In this document: one piece after another, positions 33,719-41,179 of the stretch
How positions within the stretch are numbered: position 1 is the first letter of the stretch
Layout of the letters: the number at the start of each line of letters is the position of its first letter
Assembly: GCA_902826155.1 (NCBI GenBank)
Contig: CADEDU010000023.1
Coordinates: forward strand, 1 to 58,701
DNA from: an uncultured beta proteobacterium
GTDB taxonomy: Bacteria > Pseudomonadota > Gammaproteobacteria > Burkholderiales > SG8-39
Length of the DNA stretch: 58,701 bases
Direction of reading: 5' to 3'
Notes under the pieces: model-generated
Database searches by the model: none
The model's input: the letters and a program-made list of their open reading frames with translations, nothing else
Told to the model about the DNA's origin: nothing
Made by a program: the position numbers and the translations under genes

Positions 33719-34440
33719 GGCATCACTCCGGCATTCACCACGAGAGCGGAAAGGGGCGCTACGACGTCGTGGTCGTGCGGATCGGTCCAGGTCAGGCACT
33801 CGCGTACGGCCTTGGGGCACGCGGCGAGCAGGATCGTGTCGATTCGAGCCTCGGCCGCCGGGGCGACCAGCAGCAGCGCACGCGCGCTACCGATGACCGG
33901 CGGGGTCAGCATCACGGTGTTGCGCGTTCACGGCGCATCGAATGCGGACACGGCCAGGCGGTCGCAGTCGGTGGCGCGTTGCATCTGCGCAAAGGTCAGC
34001 ACCGACGCGAGCGTCGTGACGATCAGGTCGAACCTGGGCACCCCGCGCATGTCGGTGCCGAAGAATCCGCGCAGCATCTGTTCGTAGTTGCACGCAGCAC
34101 GGATCGCATTGGGCTCGTCGGCCACGTCGAGGTGCAGTGCGCGGCGCGGGATGGGCAGCGTGCGCAGCAAAGCCAAGGCTTGCGCGGGCGACTCGTCGTG
34201 CGCAGCGAAATCGGTGTCGGCCCAGAACACGTGGGTGTGCTCCCAGACCTTGCTGTCTGCGGTGGCCCTGCGAGCTGCATCGATCACGTGGGCATCGAGC
34301 AGGCCGGGTGCGATGGCGAGGGTAAAGCGCCCATCGCGTGCCACCGCTTCCTTCGCCGCCGCGGCGATACGCTCACCCAGCGCGACGCTGATCGCGACGC
34401 GGGAGGCGTGCTGGCTGACGGGAAGCGAGTTCGTGTTCAC
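33706..34440 (-). pseudogene. 6-phosphogluconolactonase-like gene interrupted by an in-frame TGA
   Basis: Two reading segments in the same frame (34440-33931 and 33927-33706) are separated only by a TGA at 33928-33930. Joined, they give about 243 codons, the usual length of 6-phosphogluconolactonase. The second part starts TRNTVMLTPPVIGSARALLLV, matching the family pattern R-x-TLTPPVINAAR near the C terminus. The first part is degenerate: the usual GGSTP loop reads APGLLDA, the DER motif reads ADTD, and the GEDGHTASLFPG catalytic stretch is not recognisable. It is therefore probably not an active lactonase even without the stop. GTG start. Alternatives are a sequencing error (CGA to TGA) or a split protein. 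Confidence 0.65.
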
Positions 34441-34518
34441 GGTGGCGGACTGCGCGACGGATCGGTTCGTTGATGGTTGAACTATCGGGCAGATCCGCCC
34501 GTGAAACCATTCGTGGCG

Positions 34519-34546
34519 CTACGGGCCGTGCTCCGTAGTTCTACGG
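34519..34546. promoter_or_regulatory. Clustered CTACGG/CCGTAG inverted repeats upstream of the sensor kinase
   Basis: CTACGG (34519-34524), CCGTAG (34533-34538) and CTACGG (34541-34546) form overlapping inverted repeats; CCGTAG-TT-CTACGG is a perfect 6-2-6 palindrome. The site lies in the 276-bp region between the divergent lactonase-like/sigma genes and the kinase gene. Its CGTAGTT core resembles the GTAGT that opens the two peptide upstream modules, so a common regulator is possible. No clear -35/-10 pair was identified in the rest of this intergenic region. Confidence 0.5.
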
Positions 34547-34716
34547 GTGCACGAGGGCAGATGTACTGGTACGGTAGCGGTCTCGACCGCCTCGGCACGG
34601 GTCTGGGCACAGGCCCGCTAGAAGCACCGCAGTCTCGAAACACCGCAGTGCGTGTTCGCCGGCCCGGGCACGCGAGCCCGCCCGCCAATTGCCCGTTCCT
34701 TCGATGCCCGCCTTCG

Positions 34717-37158
34717 ATGTCTGAATACTCGCCCGTGCTTGCTGGCAGTCCTCCCGCTTCCGGGCACGAATCGGCCAGCGCTGCACACACGCTGGTCTGG
34801 ACGGTGATCGTCGCGATTGCCTTCGTGCTGGGGTCGCGCATCGGACTGTCGATGTTCTCGTTCGACGAGCGCGTGGCCATTCTGTGGCCATCACCGGCGC
34901 TCGCGTTGGCCGCGCTTCTCATCCTGGGTCCGCGCTTGCTCGGTGGCGTGTTCATCGGCTGCCTCATGACGTATCTGCTGGCCAAGGCACCGCCGCTCAG
35001 TGCTGTGCTTGGCGCGAGCACCACGACGCTCTATTGCGGGATCGCCTACTTGCTGCTGCGACGCCTGGCGCGGTTCGACCTGGGGCTGCGGCGCGTACCG
35101 GACGTGATTGCGTTTCTCGGGGTCGGCGTCGGGATCGCGATCGTCTTGAAGTTTCTGTTTGCCGCGCTCGGTGCGTGGTGGCAGGTGGGCAGCATTCCCG
35201 ACGATCGTCTGACCCCGCTGTGGGTGTCGTCGCTGGCGGTCGGCGTGGGCATGCTGGTGATCACGCCCGCAATCCTCACCGGTTACGCGCTGCGCGGCGA
35301 GGCGATCCCGCGCGAACGTCGCGCCGAGGCGGGGCTGCTGTTCGCCGCGACGCTCGGACTGACGCTGTTGATCTTCTTCACCTCGCTGGTGCCCGACATG
35401 TACGCGGCACAGCTTCCCTACGTGCTGTTCCCGCTGATCTTCTGGGCGGGCGCTCGATTCGGGCCGCGCGAGGTGTCGCTGGTCCTGCTCATCGCCGGCT
35501 CGATCGCCGTGACCTGCACTGCCGCTGACGGCGGCCCGTTCGTGGCGCGCGACAAGCTGGACGGCATCGCGTCGCTGTATCTGTTCGTATTCGTGCTCGG
35601 CACAACCGGTCTGATGTTCGCCGCCGGGTTGCGCCAGCGCGCCGAGGCCGATCGATTGGCGCGCGCGAGCGGCGAGCGCTTCCGGTTGCTGATCGACCGC
35701 ATGAACGAAGGCTTCGTCATGCAGGACCGTAGCGGCGCGCTCACGTTCCTGTCGGATCGTTTCTGCGAGATGACCGGCTACCGGCGTGAACAGTTGATCG
35801 GCCGGCGCATCGAGGACATCGCCACTGCTCAGGAGCGCGCCGCCTGGCACGAACGCGAACTCGCCCTGCAGGCGGGCGGTGTCGATGCGCAGGAGCTGAC
35901 GTTGATCAAGAGCAACGGCGAGCGCATCGTGGCGATGGTCTCCTCGCGCGCGTTGCGCGACGCCGAGACCACCGGGCACGAAGGCAGCTTTTCGGTGCTC
36001 ACCGACATCACCGAGCGGCGTCGCGCGCGCGAAGCCCTGCGCGAGAGCGAGGCCAAGTACCGGTTGCTGGTGGAGAACCAGACCGATCTGGTGTTCAAGG
36101 TCGCGCGTGGGGGCAAAGTGACGTTCGCGAGCCCGTCGTGCCGAGGCGTGCTCGGCGCGAGCATCGATGCGATCCTCAACAAGCCGCTCGATATCGAGAT
36201 CCATGAGGAGGATCGCGCTGCCACCGAAGCCGCATGGAAGGCGATCTGGGAGCCGCCGTACGTGGGCACGTTCGAGAATCGCGTGATGACTTCCCAGGGC
36301 TGGCGCTGGTTCGCGTGGTCGGCGCGGGGCATTGCCGAAGATCCGATGCTGGGCGAAGTATCGGCGGTGGTTGCAGCCGCGCGCGACATCTCCGAGCAGA
36401 AGCGCGCCGAGGAGCAGTCGCGCCAGCACCTGCAGCAACTGGCGCATGTGGCCCGTATCTCGTCGATGGGCGAGATGGCGAGCGCGATCGCGCACGAGAT
36501 CAATCAGCCGCTGACGGCGATCACCAGCTACTCCGAGGCGTGCATCAACATGCTGCGTTCGGGCAAGGCCACGCAGGCGGAGTTGCTCGATGCGATGAGC
36601 CGCGTGGCGGCGCAGGCGACCCGTGCGGGCGAGGTGGTGCGCAAGATGCGCAGCTTCGTGCGCGGTGATGAGAGTCAGGCCAACCCGGTAGCGCTGAATT
36701 TCCTGGCGCGGGAAGTATTCCGACTGGCCGCTCCGGAAGCGCGGCAAAGCGGGATCGATCTCGTGCTCGATCTCGGTGAGCGGCTGCCCGAGGTCATGGC
36801 TGATTCGATTCAGCTGCAGCAGGTGCTGCTCAATCTCGTTCGCAACGCCTTCGAGGCGATCAACGGTGCGGTCGCTGGTGAACGTCGGGTCGAGATCGCC
36901 ACCCGTCGCGTCGACGAGTCGCGCGTCGAGATCGTGGTGAGCGATTCCGGTCCGGGGCTGAGCGAGGAGGTCGGTGCCAGGATTTTCGAGCCGTTCTTCA
37001 CGACCAAGCCCGATGGCATGGGCATTGGCCTGGCGCTCAGCCGCTCGATCGTCGACGCGCACGGTGGTCGCCTGTGGGTCGAGAATCAAGGAACGCGCGG
37101 CGCGGTGTTCCACATCGAGCTGCCGGCAATGACTGAGGTGGAGTCGAACGATGAGTGA
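34717..37158 (+). CDS. Membrane sensor histidine kinase (MASE1-PAS-PAS-HisKA-HATPase)
   Basis: An 813-residue kinase from ATG 34717 (MSEYSPVLAG); the frame is open 240 bp further upstream, but that part looks non-coding. Residues about 25-300 form a multi-helix MASE1-type sensor (WPSPALALAALLILGPRLLGGVFIGC). Two PAS domains follow at about 325-450 and 455-575, then HisKA with the phospho-acceptor in AIAHEINQPLTAI. The HATPase domain has the N box LNLVRNAFEAI, the G1 box VSDSGPGLSEE and a further glycine box, KPDGMGIGLALSRS. It resembles FixL/DctB-type kinases. The 3' end overlaps the response regulator by 8 bp, so they are a cognate pair. Signal unknown. Confidence 0.92.
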   Translation: MSEYSPVLAGSPPASGHESASAAHTLVWTVIVAIAFVLGSRIGLSMFSFDERVAILWPSPALALAALLILGPRLLGGVFIGCLMTYLLAKAPPLSAVLGASTTTLYCGIAYLLLRRLARFDLGLRRVPDVIAFLGVGVGIAIVLKFLFAALGAWWQVGSIPDDRLTPLWVSSLAVGVGMLVITPAILTGYALRGEAIPRERRAEAGLLFAATLGLTLLIFFTSLVPDMYAAQLPYVLFPLIFWAGARFGPREVSLVLLIAGSIAVTCTAADGGPFVARDKLDGIASLYLFVFVLGTTGLMFAAGLRQRAEADRLARASGERFRLLIDRMNEGFVMQDRSGALTFLSDRFCEMTGYRREQLIGRRIEDIATAQERAAWHERELALQAGGVDAQELTLIKSNGERIVAMVSSRALRDAETTGHEGSFSVLTDITERRRAREALRESEAKYRLLVENQTDLVFKVARGGKVTFASPSCRGVLGASIDAILNKPLDIEIHEEDRAATEAAWKAIWEPPYVGTFENRVMTSQGWRWFAWSARGIAEDPMLGEVSAVVAAARDISEQKRAEEQSRQHLQQLAHVARISSMGEMASAIAHEINQPLTAITSYSEACINMLRSGKATQAELLDAMSRVAAQATRAGEVVRKMRSFVRGDESQANPVALNFLAREVFRLAAPEARQSGIDLVLDLGERLPEVMADSIQLQQVLLNLVRNAFEAINGAVAGERRVEIATRRVDESRVEIVVSDSGPGLSEEVGARIFEPFFTTKPDGMGIGLALSRSIVDAHGGRLWVENQGTRGAVFHIELPAMTEVESNDE

Positions 37159-37765
37159 CGCGATGGTCTACGTGGTCGACGACGAGCCCGAGATTCGCGA
37201 CTCGGTGGCGATGCTGTTGCGCTCGGTCGGAATCGGCTCCAAGACCTTTGCTAGCGGAACCGAGTTTCTTGCCGCAGCGGACCTCGATGCAGCCGGTTGC
37301 GTGATTGCAGACGTTCGCATGCCCGGCATCAGCGGCCTGGAGTTGCAGGAGAGCTTGCGCGCCAAGCAGGTGCGCCTGCCGATCATCATCATCACCGGGC
37401 ACGGCGACGTCGCGATGGCAGTCAGGGCAATGAAAGCCGGCGCTGCCGATTTCATCGAGAAGCCGTTCAACGGTCAGGTGCTGCTCGATGCGGTGAACCG
37501 CGCGCTGGCAAGCGGTCGCTCCGATGCCGGTGAGCCGGCGCAACGCGCGTCAATCGACGAGAGACTGGCCACGCTCTCGTCGCGGGAGCGCGAGGTGATG
37601 GTGCTGATTGCCGAGGGGCGGCCGAACAAGGTGGTGGCCACGCGCCTGGGTCTGTCGACCCGCACCGTCGAGACGCATCGCGCCAACATCATGCAGAAAA
37701 TGGGAGCGAAGTCGCTCGCCGATCTGGTGCGCATGGCGATCGCGAGCGGGCTGCTGGAGGGTTGA
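37151..37765 (+). CDS. Two-component response regulator, FixJ/NarL type with LuxR HTH
   Basis: A 204-residue regulator. The receiver domain has the acidic pair in VVDDEPEI, phospho-acceptor D54 in VIADVRMPG, T82 and K104 (IEKPF). A LuxR-type helix-turn-helix spans about residues 140-195 (LSSREREVMVLIAEG, then LGLSTRTVETHRANIMQKMG). It is translationally coupled to the MASE1/PAS kinase. The next genes on the same strand are two SPL peptide genes, separated by a 262-bp region with a conserved module, so they are natural candidate targets. Confidence 0.95.
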   Translation: MSDAMVYVVDDEPEIRDSVAMLLRSVGIGSKTFASGTEFLAAADLDAAGCVIADVRMPGISGLELQESLRAKQVRLPIIIITGHGDVAMAVRAMKAGAADFIEKPFNGQVLLDAVNRALASGRSDAGEPAQRASIDERLATLSSREREVMVLIAEGRPNKVVATRLGLSTRTVETHRANIMQKMGAKSLADLVRMAIASGLLEG

Positions 37766-37883
37766 GCGCGGTCGCAGCTTGCCTGTCTTCTGACATAAGA
37801 CGGCTCGACCGCATTTCGATCGATTGGTTCCCGTGCGGAACGCGGAGGTACGGATCTGTTGCGTGAATTCACCGCACGCGTAC

Positions 37884-37970
37884 GTAGTCTCCGCAATCGA
37901 CTCCTGATCAATACCGACGGACGCGAGGAATCGTCGGCCTGTTTCGACTAAGGGACGTGAACGCCGCGAA
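37884..37970 (+). promoter_or_regulatory. Conserved upstream module, copy 2 (before SPL peptide 2)
   Basis: Counterpart of 28426-28512. It carries GTAGT, CCGCA, CTCC, TACCGA, GCGAGG and CGACTAAGGSACGTGARCGC in the same order and spacing, with a 17-bp separation between GCGAGG and GACTAA. The peptide start codon is 83 bp after CGACTAAGG, against 90 bp in copy 1. Conservation of a non-coding block of this size next to homologous peptide genes suggests a shared promoter and activator site, or the start of a structured leader. Confidence 0.65.
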
Positions 37971-38027
37971 TCGCAACGTAGCGGACGGCGCGAAACGGAA
38001 AACCTCACTCGCAAACAGGAGCTTCAA

Positions 38028-38222
38028 ATGATCACTCGCAAACTTGCATTCGCACTTGCCGGCGCCGCCATCGCGCTGCAGGCGGGCACCGCCGCCGCCG
38101 TCGGCAGCTGGGCCTTCGACGATCCGTTCTGGAAGCAGCCGATCGATCGTACGTCTCAAGCGGCGCACGTCGAAGAGCAACGCCAGGCGTTCGACTACCT
38201 GACGCGCACCAGCCCGCTCTGA
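38028..38222 (+). CDS. Small exported peptide with C-terminal SPL motif (SPL peptide 2, 64 aa)
   Basis: A 64-residue protein with a signal peptide (MITRKLAFALAGAAIALQAG, cleavage near TAAA) and a mature part of about 40 residues. The mature part begins VGSWAFDDPFWKQPIDR and ends with EEQRQAFDYLTRTSPL. The last 14 residues match the end of the two shorter peptides (QRQAFDxL[TV][KR]xSPL), while the DDPFW segment is unique to this longer form. Its ribosome-binding site and start, AGGAGCTTCAAATG, are identical over 14 bp to those of SPL peptide 1. It follows the FixJ-type regulator gene and precedes SPL peptide 3. Function unknown. Confidence 0.85.
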   Translation: MITRKLAFALAGAAIALQAGTAAAVGSWAFDDPFWKQPIDRTSQAAHVEEQRQAFDYLTRTSPL

Positions 38223-38299
38223 TCGATTCGCATCGACTTCATCAGCTTCAACTCCATCAACCCCACTTTTCAACTCACGCAACCTCAAGGAGCAAAACC

Positions 38300-38434
38300 A
38301 TGAAACGCATTCTCGCCGCAGTGATCGCCGCCGTTGCCCTGTCGAACGTCGCCTTTGCGCAAAGCCAAGACGCCACCGCGCAATCCGAGCAACGCCAAGC
38401 GTTCGACTTCCTGGTGAAGTACAGCCCGCTGTAA
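38300..38434 (+). CDS. Small exported peptide with C-terminal SPL motif (SPL peptide 3, 44 aa)
   Basis: A 44-residue peptide with AAGGAG 8 nt before the ATG. Residues 1-20 (MKRILAAVIAAVALSNVAFA) are a signal peptide; the mature part of about 24 residues starts QSQDATAQ and ends AFDFLVKYSPL. It is nearly a duplicate of SPL peptide 1: the segments ALSNVAFAQ and KYSPL-stop are identical and the DNA over AAGTACAGCCCGCTGTAA is the same. It lies 77 bp after SPL peptide 2 and is followed by a strong terminator, so the two probably share one transcript. Function unknown. Confidence 0.85.
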   Translation: MKRILAAVIAAVALSNVAFAQSQDATAQSEQRQAFDFLVKYSPL

Positions 38435-38494
38435 CTGATGGACTTGCGGGACTGCCGACTCCGGTCGAATCCCGCTCATCGGAACAGCCAGCTA

Positions 38495-38527
38495 AACACC
38501 CCGGCCGAACGCCGGGGTGTTTTCTTT
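38495..38527 (+). terminator. Strong rho-independent terminator after SPL peptide 3
   Basis: AACACCCCGGC (38495-38505) pairs perfectly with GCCGGGGTGTT (38511-38521) around a 5-nt loop, followed by TTTCTTTT. It ends the peptide transcript and, because the left arm is A-poor on the opposite strand, acts mainly in the plus direction; the convergent flavin-dependent oxidoreductase gene ends 14 bp further on. Confidence 0.9.
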
Positions 38528-38540
38528 TGGAGCGGAGCGG

Positions 38541-39629
38541 CTATTCACCTAGCGCGTTGTTCACGCGTGGCATGACTTCGTTGGCCATCAGTTCCATCGA
38601 ACGCTTCGCCTGCTGCGGATCCACCCAGTCGTGCCCGCAGTACAGGAGTGAGCCGAACGGTCCGACGCGTTTGCGCAATTCGAGGATCTGTTCGGCGACA
38701 CGATCGACACCGCCGGCGATGACGAGCCGATCGATCAGATACTCCGGGGTGACCGCCGAGTCGGGCAGGGAAGGATCGTGTTTGAACGCGGATACGCCGC
38801 CGATCGCGCGGCGTTTCTCGATCAGATTCCAGTAGTAGAACCAGTGCGGGCCATTGCGATCGGTGGCGAAACGGCGCGCGGCGGTGTCGTCGTCGCCGAC
38901 AAAGATGCTGCGGGCGATGCGCCAGTGACGATGGTCCTCCTGAAGATTGCCTTGCCGGCAACCTTGAACGTACATCGGCCAGTGCGTCGCCACCGCCTCT
39001 ACTGGGATGAAATTCGCGGTGATCGGTTGCCAGCCGCGCGCCGCGGCCGCCGCGAGTCCCTTGGAGTGTGGAACGACCACGGTGACCACGATCGGAGGGT
39101 GCGGCTTCTGATAGGGCTTGATGAACACGCCCATTCCCGTGTCAGGAAGCAACGTCCGACGGGTCGAGACGTTCCAGTACTTTCCGGTGAGATCGTAGGG
39201 AGGGTCTTTCGTCCACAGCGCGAGCACCTGATCGATGCACTCCACGAACATCGCGTTCCGATCGGCGTCGAGGTTGTTCATCACCTCCATGTCGGAGCGC
39301 AGACCACCAGGACCGATACCGAAGATGAATCGTCCCTCCAGCATGTGGTCGATCATCGCCACGTGCGAGGCGACCTGTGCCGGATGCGTATTGGGAAGGT
39401 TGACGGTGCCGCTTCCCAGGCGGATTTGTTTGGTGTCGTGAGCGACGCTGGCAATGAACGACAGGCACGAGGGAATCGTTTCGCATACGTCGGAGAGATG
39501 CTCGCCGATGAACGCCTCGTGATAGCCCAGTCGGTCCGCCAGGAGGATGGCCTCTCGATCCTCCTTGAGCGTCTGCGTGTAATCGCGCGTTGGAGGGTGG
39601 AGTGGCATGGTGAAGAAACCGAGTTTCAA
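38541..39629 (-). CDS. LLM-class (luciferase-like) flavin-dependent oxidoreductase
   Basis: A 362-residue TIM-barrel flavoprotein resembling bacterial luciferase alpha and limonene/alkane monooxygenases. Features are KLGFFTMPLHPP at the start, LADRLGYHEAFIGEHLSD, RLGSGTVNLPNTHPAQVASHVAMIDHMLEGRFIFGIGPGG and KPHPPIVVT. Such enzymes use FMNH2 or F420 and O2 to oxidise a small organic substrate. The start is a TTG; MKLGFF is the normal family start. No flavin reductase gene lies nearby. Substrate unknown. Confidence 0.9.
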   Translation of the reverse strand: MKLGFFTMPLHPPTRDYTQTLKEDREAILLADRLGYHEAFIGEHLSDVCETIPSCLSFIASVAHDTKQIRLGSGTVNLPNTHPAQVASHVAMIDHMLEGRFIFGIGPGGLRSDMEVMNNLDADRNAMFVECIDQVLALWTKDPPYDLTGKYWNVSTRRTLLPDTGMGVFIKPYQKPHPPIVVTVVVPHSKGLAAAAARGWQPITANFIPVEAVATHWPMYVQGCRQGNLQEDHRHWRIARSIFVGDDDTAARRFATDRNGPHWFYYWNLIEKRRAIGGVSAFKHDPSLPDSAVTPEYLIDRLVIAGGVDRVAEQILELRKRVGPFGSLLYCGHDWVDPQQAKRSMELMANEVMPRVNNALGE

Positions 39630-39895
39630 TTGTTGACTCTCTTGTTGAATTGCATGGAGATGTGCGGGAGCGCAAAGAGTGTAGCCCGCTATCTGCGCAG
39701 GCGGGGATGCGAGGTCTCCGTCACTACTCGAGGCCTGCCCATTACGATTGAAGCGGACGATCGCGGCAGGTCACATGAATTGACCATAACGATTTTGCAG
39801 CGTCGTAAGATGGCACCAGTCCACTGGAGTCGATGTCTGTCCGTTTAAGTCCGGCCAGTCTTTGCACAGTGGTTTTTTCGTCGAGGGTTGATCCA

Positions 39896-40288
39896 ATGCC
39901 ACTGCGCAAGCGCTATCGCAAGCGCGCCACTCAGCCGGTCACTGCGGTGCAGTTGAACCTGGAAATGTCCGGATTCACGTATCACAAATGGGGAGGCGTA
40001 CAGACCTCCAAGGCGGGTGACTGGATCGTGGACAATGGCGGAGAGGTGTACACGGTCGACGCAGAGTCGTTCGCGCGCACCTACGTGCAGACGAGTCCAG
40101 GACGCTATGTCAAATCCGCGCCGGTATGGGCCGAGATCGCCCGGGGAGACGGAGAGATCCGCACCAAAGAGGGCACTACCCGCTATCGCGCGGGGGATTA
40201 CCTCGTGTTCAACAATGAAGACGGGTCCGACGGCTACAGCATGAGTGCAGAGCGATTTATCGCTCTCTATGAGCAATTCGACCCGTAG
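39896..40288 (+). CDS. PGDYG-like hypothetical protein
   Basis: A 130-residue basic-start protein (MPLRKRYRKRATQP). It contains two related segments: KAGDWIVDNGGEVYTVDAESFARTYVQ (about 45-71) and RAGDYLVFNNEDGSDGYSMSAERFIALYE (about 99-127). The pattern GD-[WY]-[IL]-V-x-N ... Y-x-[VM] ... F-x-x-x-Y resembles the PGDYG family of short uncharacterised proteins. GAGGG lies about 8 nt before the ATG; the frame is open upstream but that part is not convincing. Function unknown. Confidence 0.7.
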   Translation: MPLRKRYRKRATQPVTAVQLNLEMSGFTYHKWGGVQTSKAGDWIVDNGGEVYTVDAESFARTYVQTSPGRYVKSAPVWAEIARGDGEIRTKEGTTRYRAGDYLVFNNEDGSDGYSMSAERFIALYEQFDP

Positions 40289-40575
40289 TTGCTGCATCGC
40301 TGTGGCATCATTCGCGCGCCCGTAACCTGTCGCGCGTCTGTTTCCGTGTTGGACAAACTCAATCTGCCCAGACCAGGCGCGGGAAGGAACGTGCGTCCAG
40401 AGACCGTGTCCCACGGAGCACCTGCACCTGGAGTCTCCGAGTCCTGGTCCTCTCCCGGAATCATGAATGTTCTGCTTGGTGAGCCCAAGCGGGTGGAGCT
40501 ACCGCCCGCCATGTGCCGTTCCGGCAAGTTCCCTCGATTGCCCGGGCTTCATAAATTTTTTGGAGATTTGAACAA
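40289..40575. other. Intergenic region without a convincing gene
   Basis: These 287 bp separate the PGDYG-like and AT-hook-like genes. One open frame crosses it but has no ribosome-binding site, no recognisable domain and runs into the next gene. The last 30 bp are A/T-rich and contain the Shine-Dalgarno GGAG of the next gene. Confidence 0.6.
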
Positions 40576-41019
40576 ATGAGCAGCTTGTCTAGCGCAGTTC
40601 AGGCTTTGGAAGAGCGGCGTGCGTCGCTGGAGGCGGAACTGGAGAGCGTCAACCGTCAACTGCAGTCGATCCACAGTGCGCTCGGAACTGTGCAGCGAAA
40701 GCGTGGCCGTCCAGCGGGCAAGAAGACGATTGCCGTTGCCGCCAAGAGCGCGGGTACCGGAGCGAAGAAAGGTCGCACCCAGCGCTGGTTCAACCCGGGT
40801 GAGGCGGTCGAATTGATGCAGCGACTGATCAAGCAACCGATGCGGCAAGCCGACGTGATCCGCCAGCTCGGTGTGCTGAAGGGTTATGCTGGCAAGCTCG
40901 ATAAGAAGGCGCAGGAGCGGTTCACGTGGGCGGCCACGTCCGCGCTGAAAGCTGCGCTGCAAGCCAAGCGTCTGTTCAAGACCAAGGACGGCAAAGTCGC
41001 CATCAGCGCGAGCAAGTAA
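40576..41019 (+). CDS. Small basic coiled-coil protein with AT-hook-like motif
   Basis: A 147-residue protein. Residues about 5-38 (AVQALEERRASLEAELESVNRQLQSIHSAL) are a clear coiled coil, followed at about 42-50 by KRGRPAGKK, an AT-hook-type core for the DNA minor groove. The C-terminal part (about 72-147) is lysine-rich with RWFNPGEAVELMQRLIKQPMRQADVIRQLG, which could be a helix-turn-helix-like fold. This resembles small nucleoid-associated or silencing proteins in architecture but is not a recognised H-NS family member. A terminator follows. Role in DNA binding is inferred. Confidence 0.75.
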   Translation: MSSLSSAVQALEERRASLEAELESVNRQLQSIHSALGTVQRKRGRPAGKKTIAVAAKSAGTGAKKGRTQRWFNPGEAVELMQRLIKQPMRQADVIRQLGVLKGYAGKLDKKAQERFTWAATSALKAALQAKRLFKTKDGKVAISASK

Positions 41020-41099
41020 CGGCTGAGAGAGCAGACAAGCGCTAGTACGACCGAGCAAGTCCGGTGTAGCCAACAAGCGCTAGAGCAGAATCGAACGTG

Positions 41100-41133
41100 G
41101 CGCGGATGGTGAAGACCATCCGCGCTTTGTTTT
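41100..41133 (+). terminator. Rho-independent terminator after the AT-hook-like gene
   Basis: GCGCGGATGG (41100-41109) pairs perfectly with CCATCCGCGC (41116-41125) around a 6-nt loop, followed by TTTGTTTT. Confidence 0.9.
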
Positions 41134-41179
41134 GGTGCGTCTGATTGTGTTGGTGCATCCGGATGCTGGCGAGGATGCG

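Noticed and set aside
33928..33930. Selenocysteine reading of the in-frame TGA in the lactonase-like gene
   Set aside because: No selenocysteine insertion hairpin was seen just downstream and the position is not a cysteine or redox site in the family; a nonsense change or sequence error is simpler.
34891..37113. Minus-strand open frame of about 740 codons opposite the sensor kinase
   Set aside because: Composition is shadow-like and the plus-strand kinase has all its motifs.
40289..40579. Small open frame between the PGDYG-like and AT-hook genes
   Set aside because: No ribosome-binding site, no domain, and it runs into the next gene's start.
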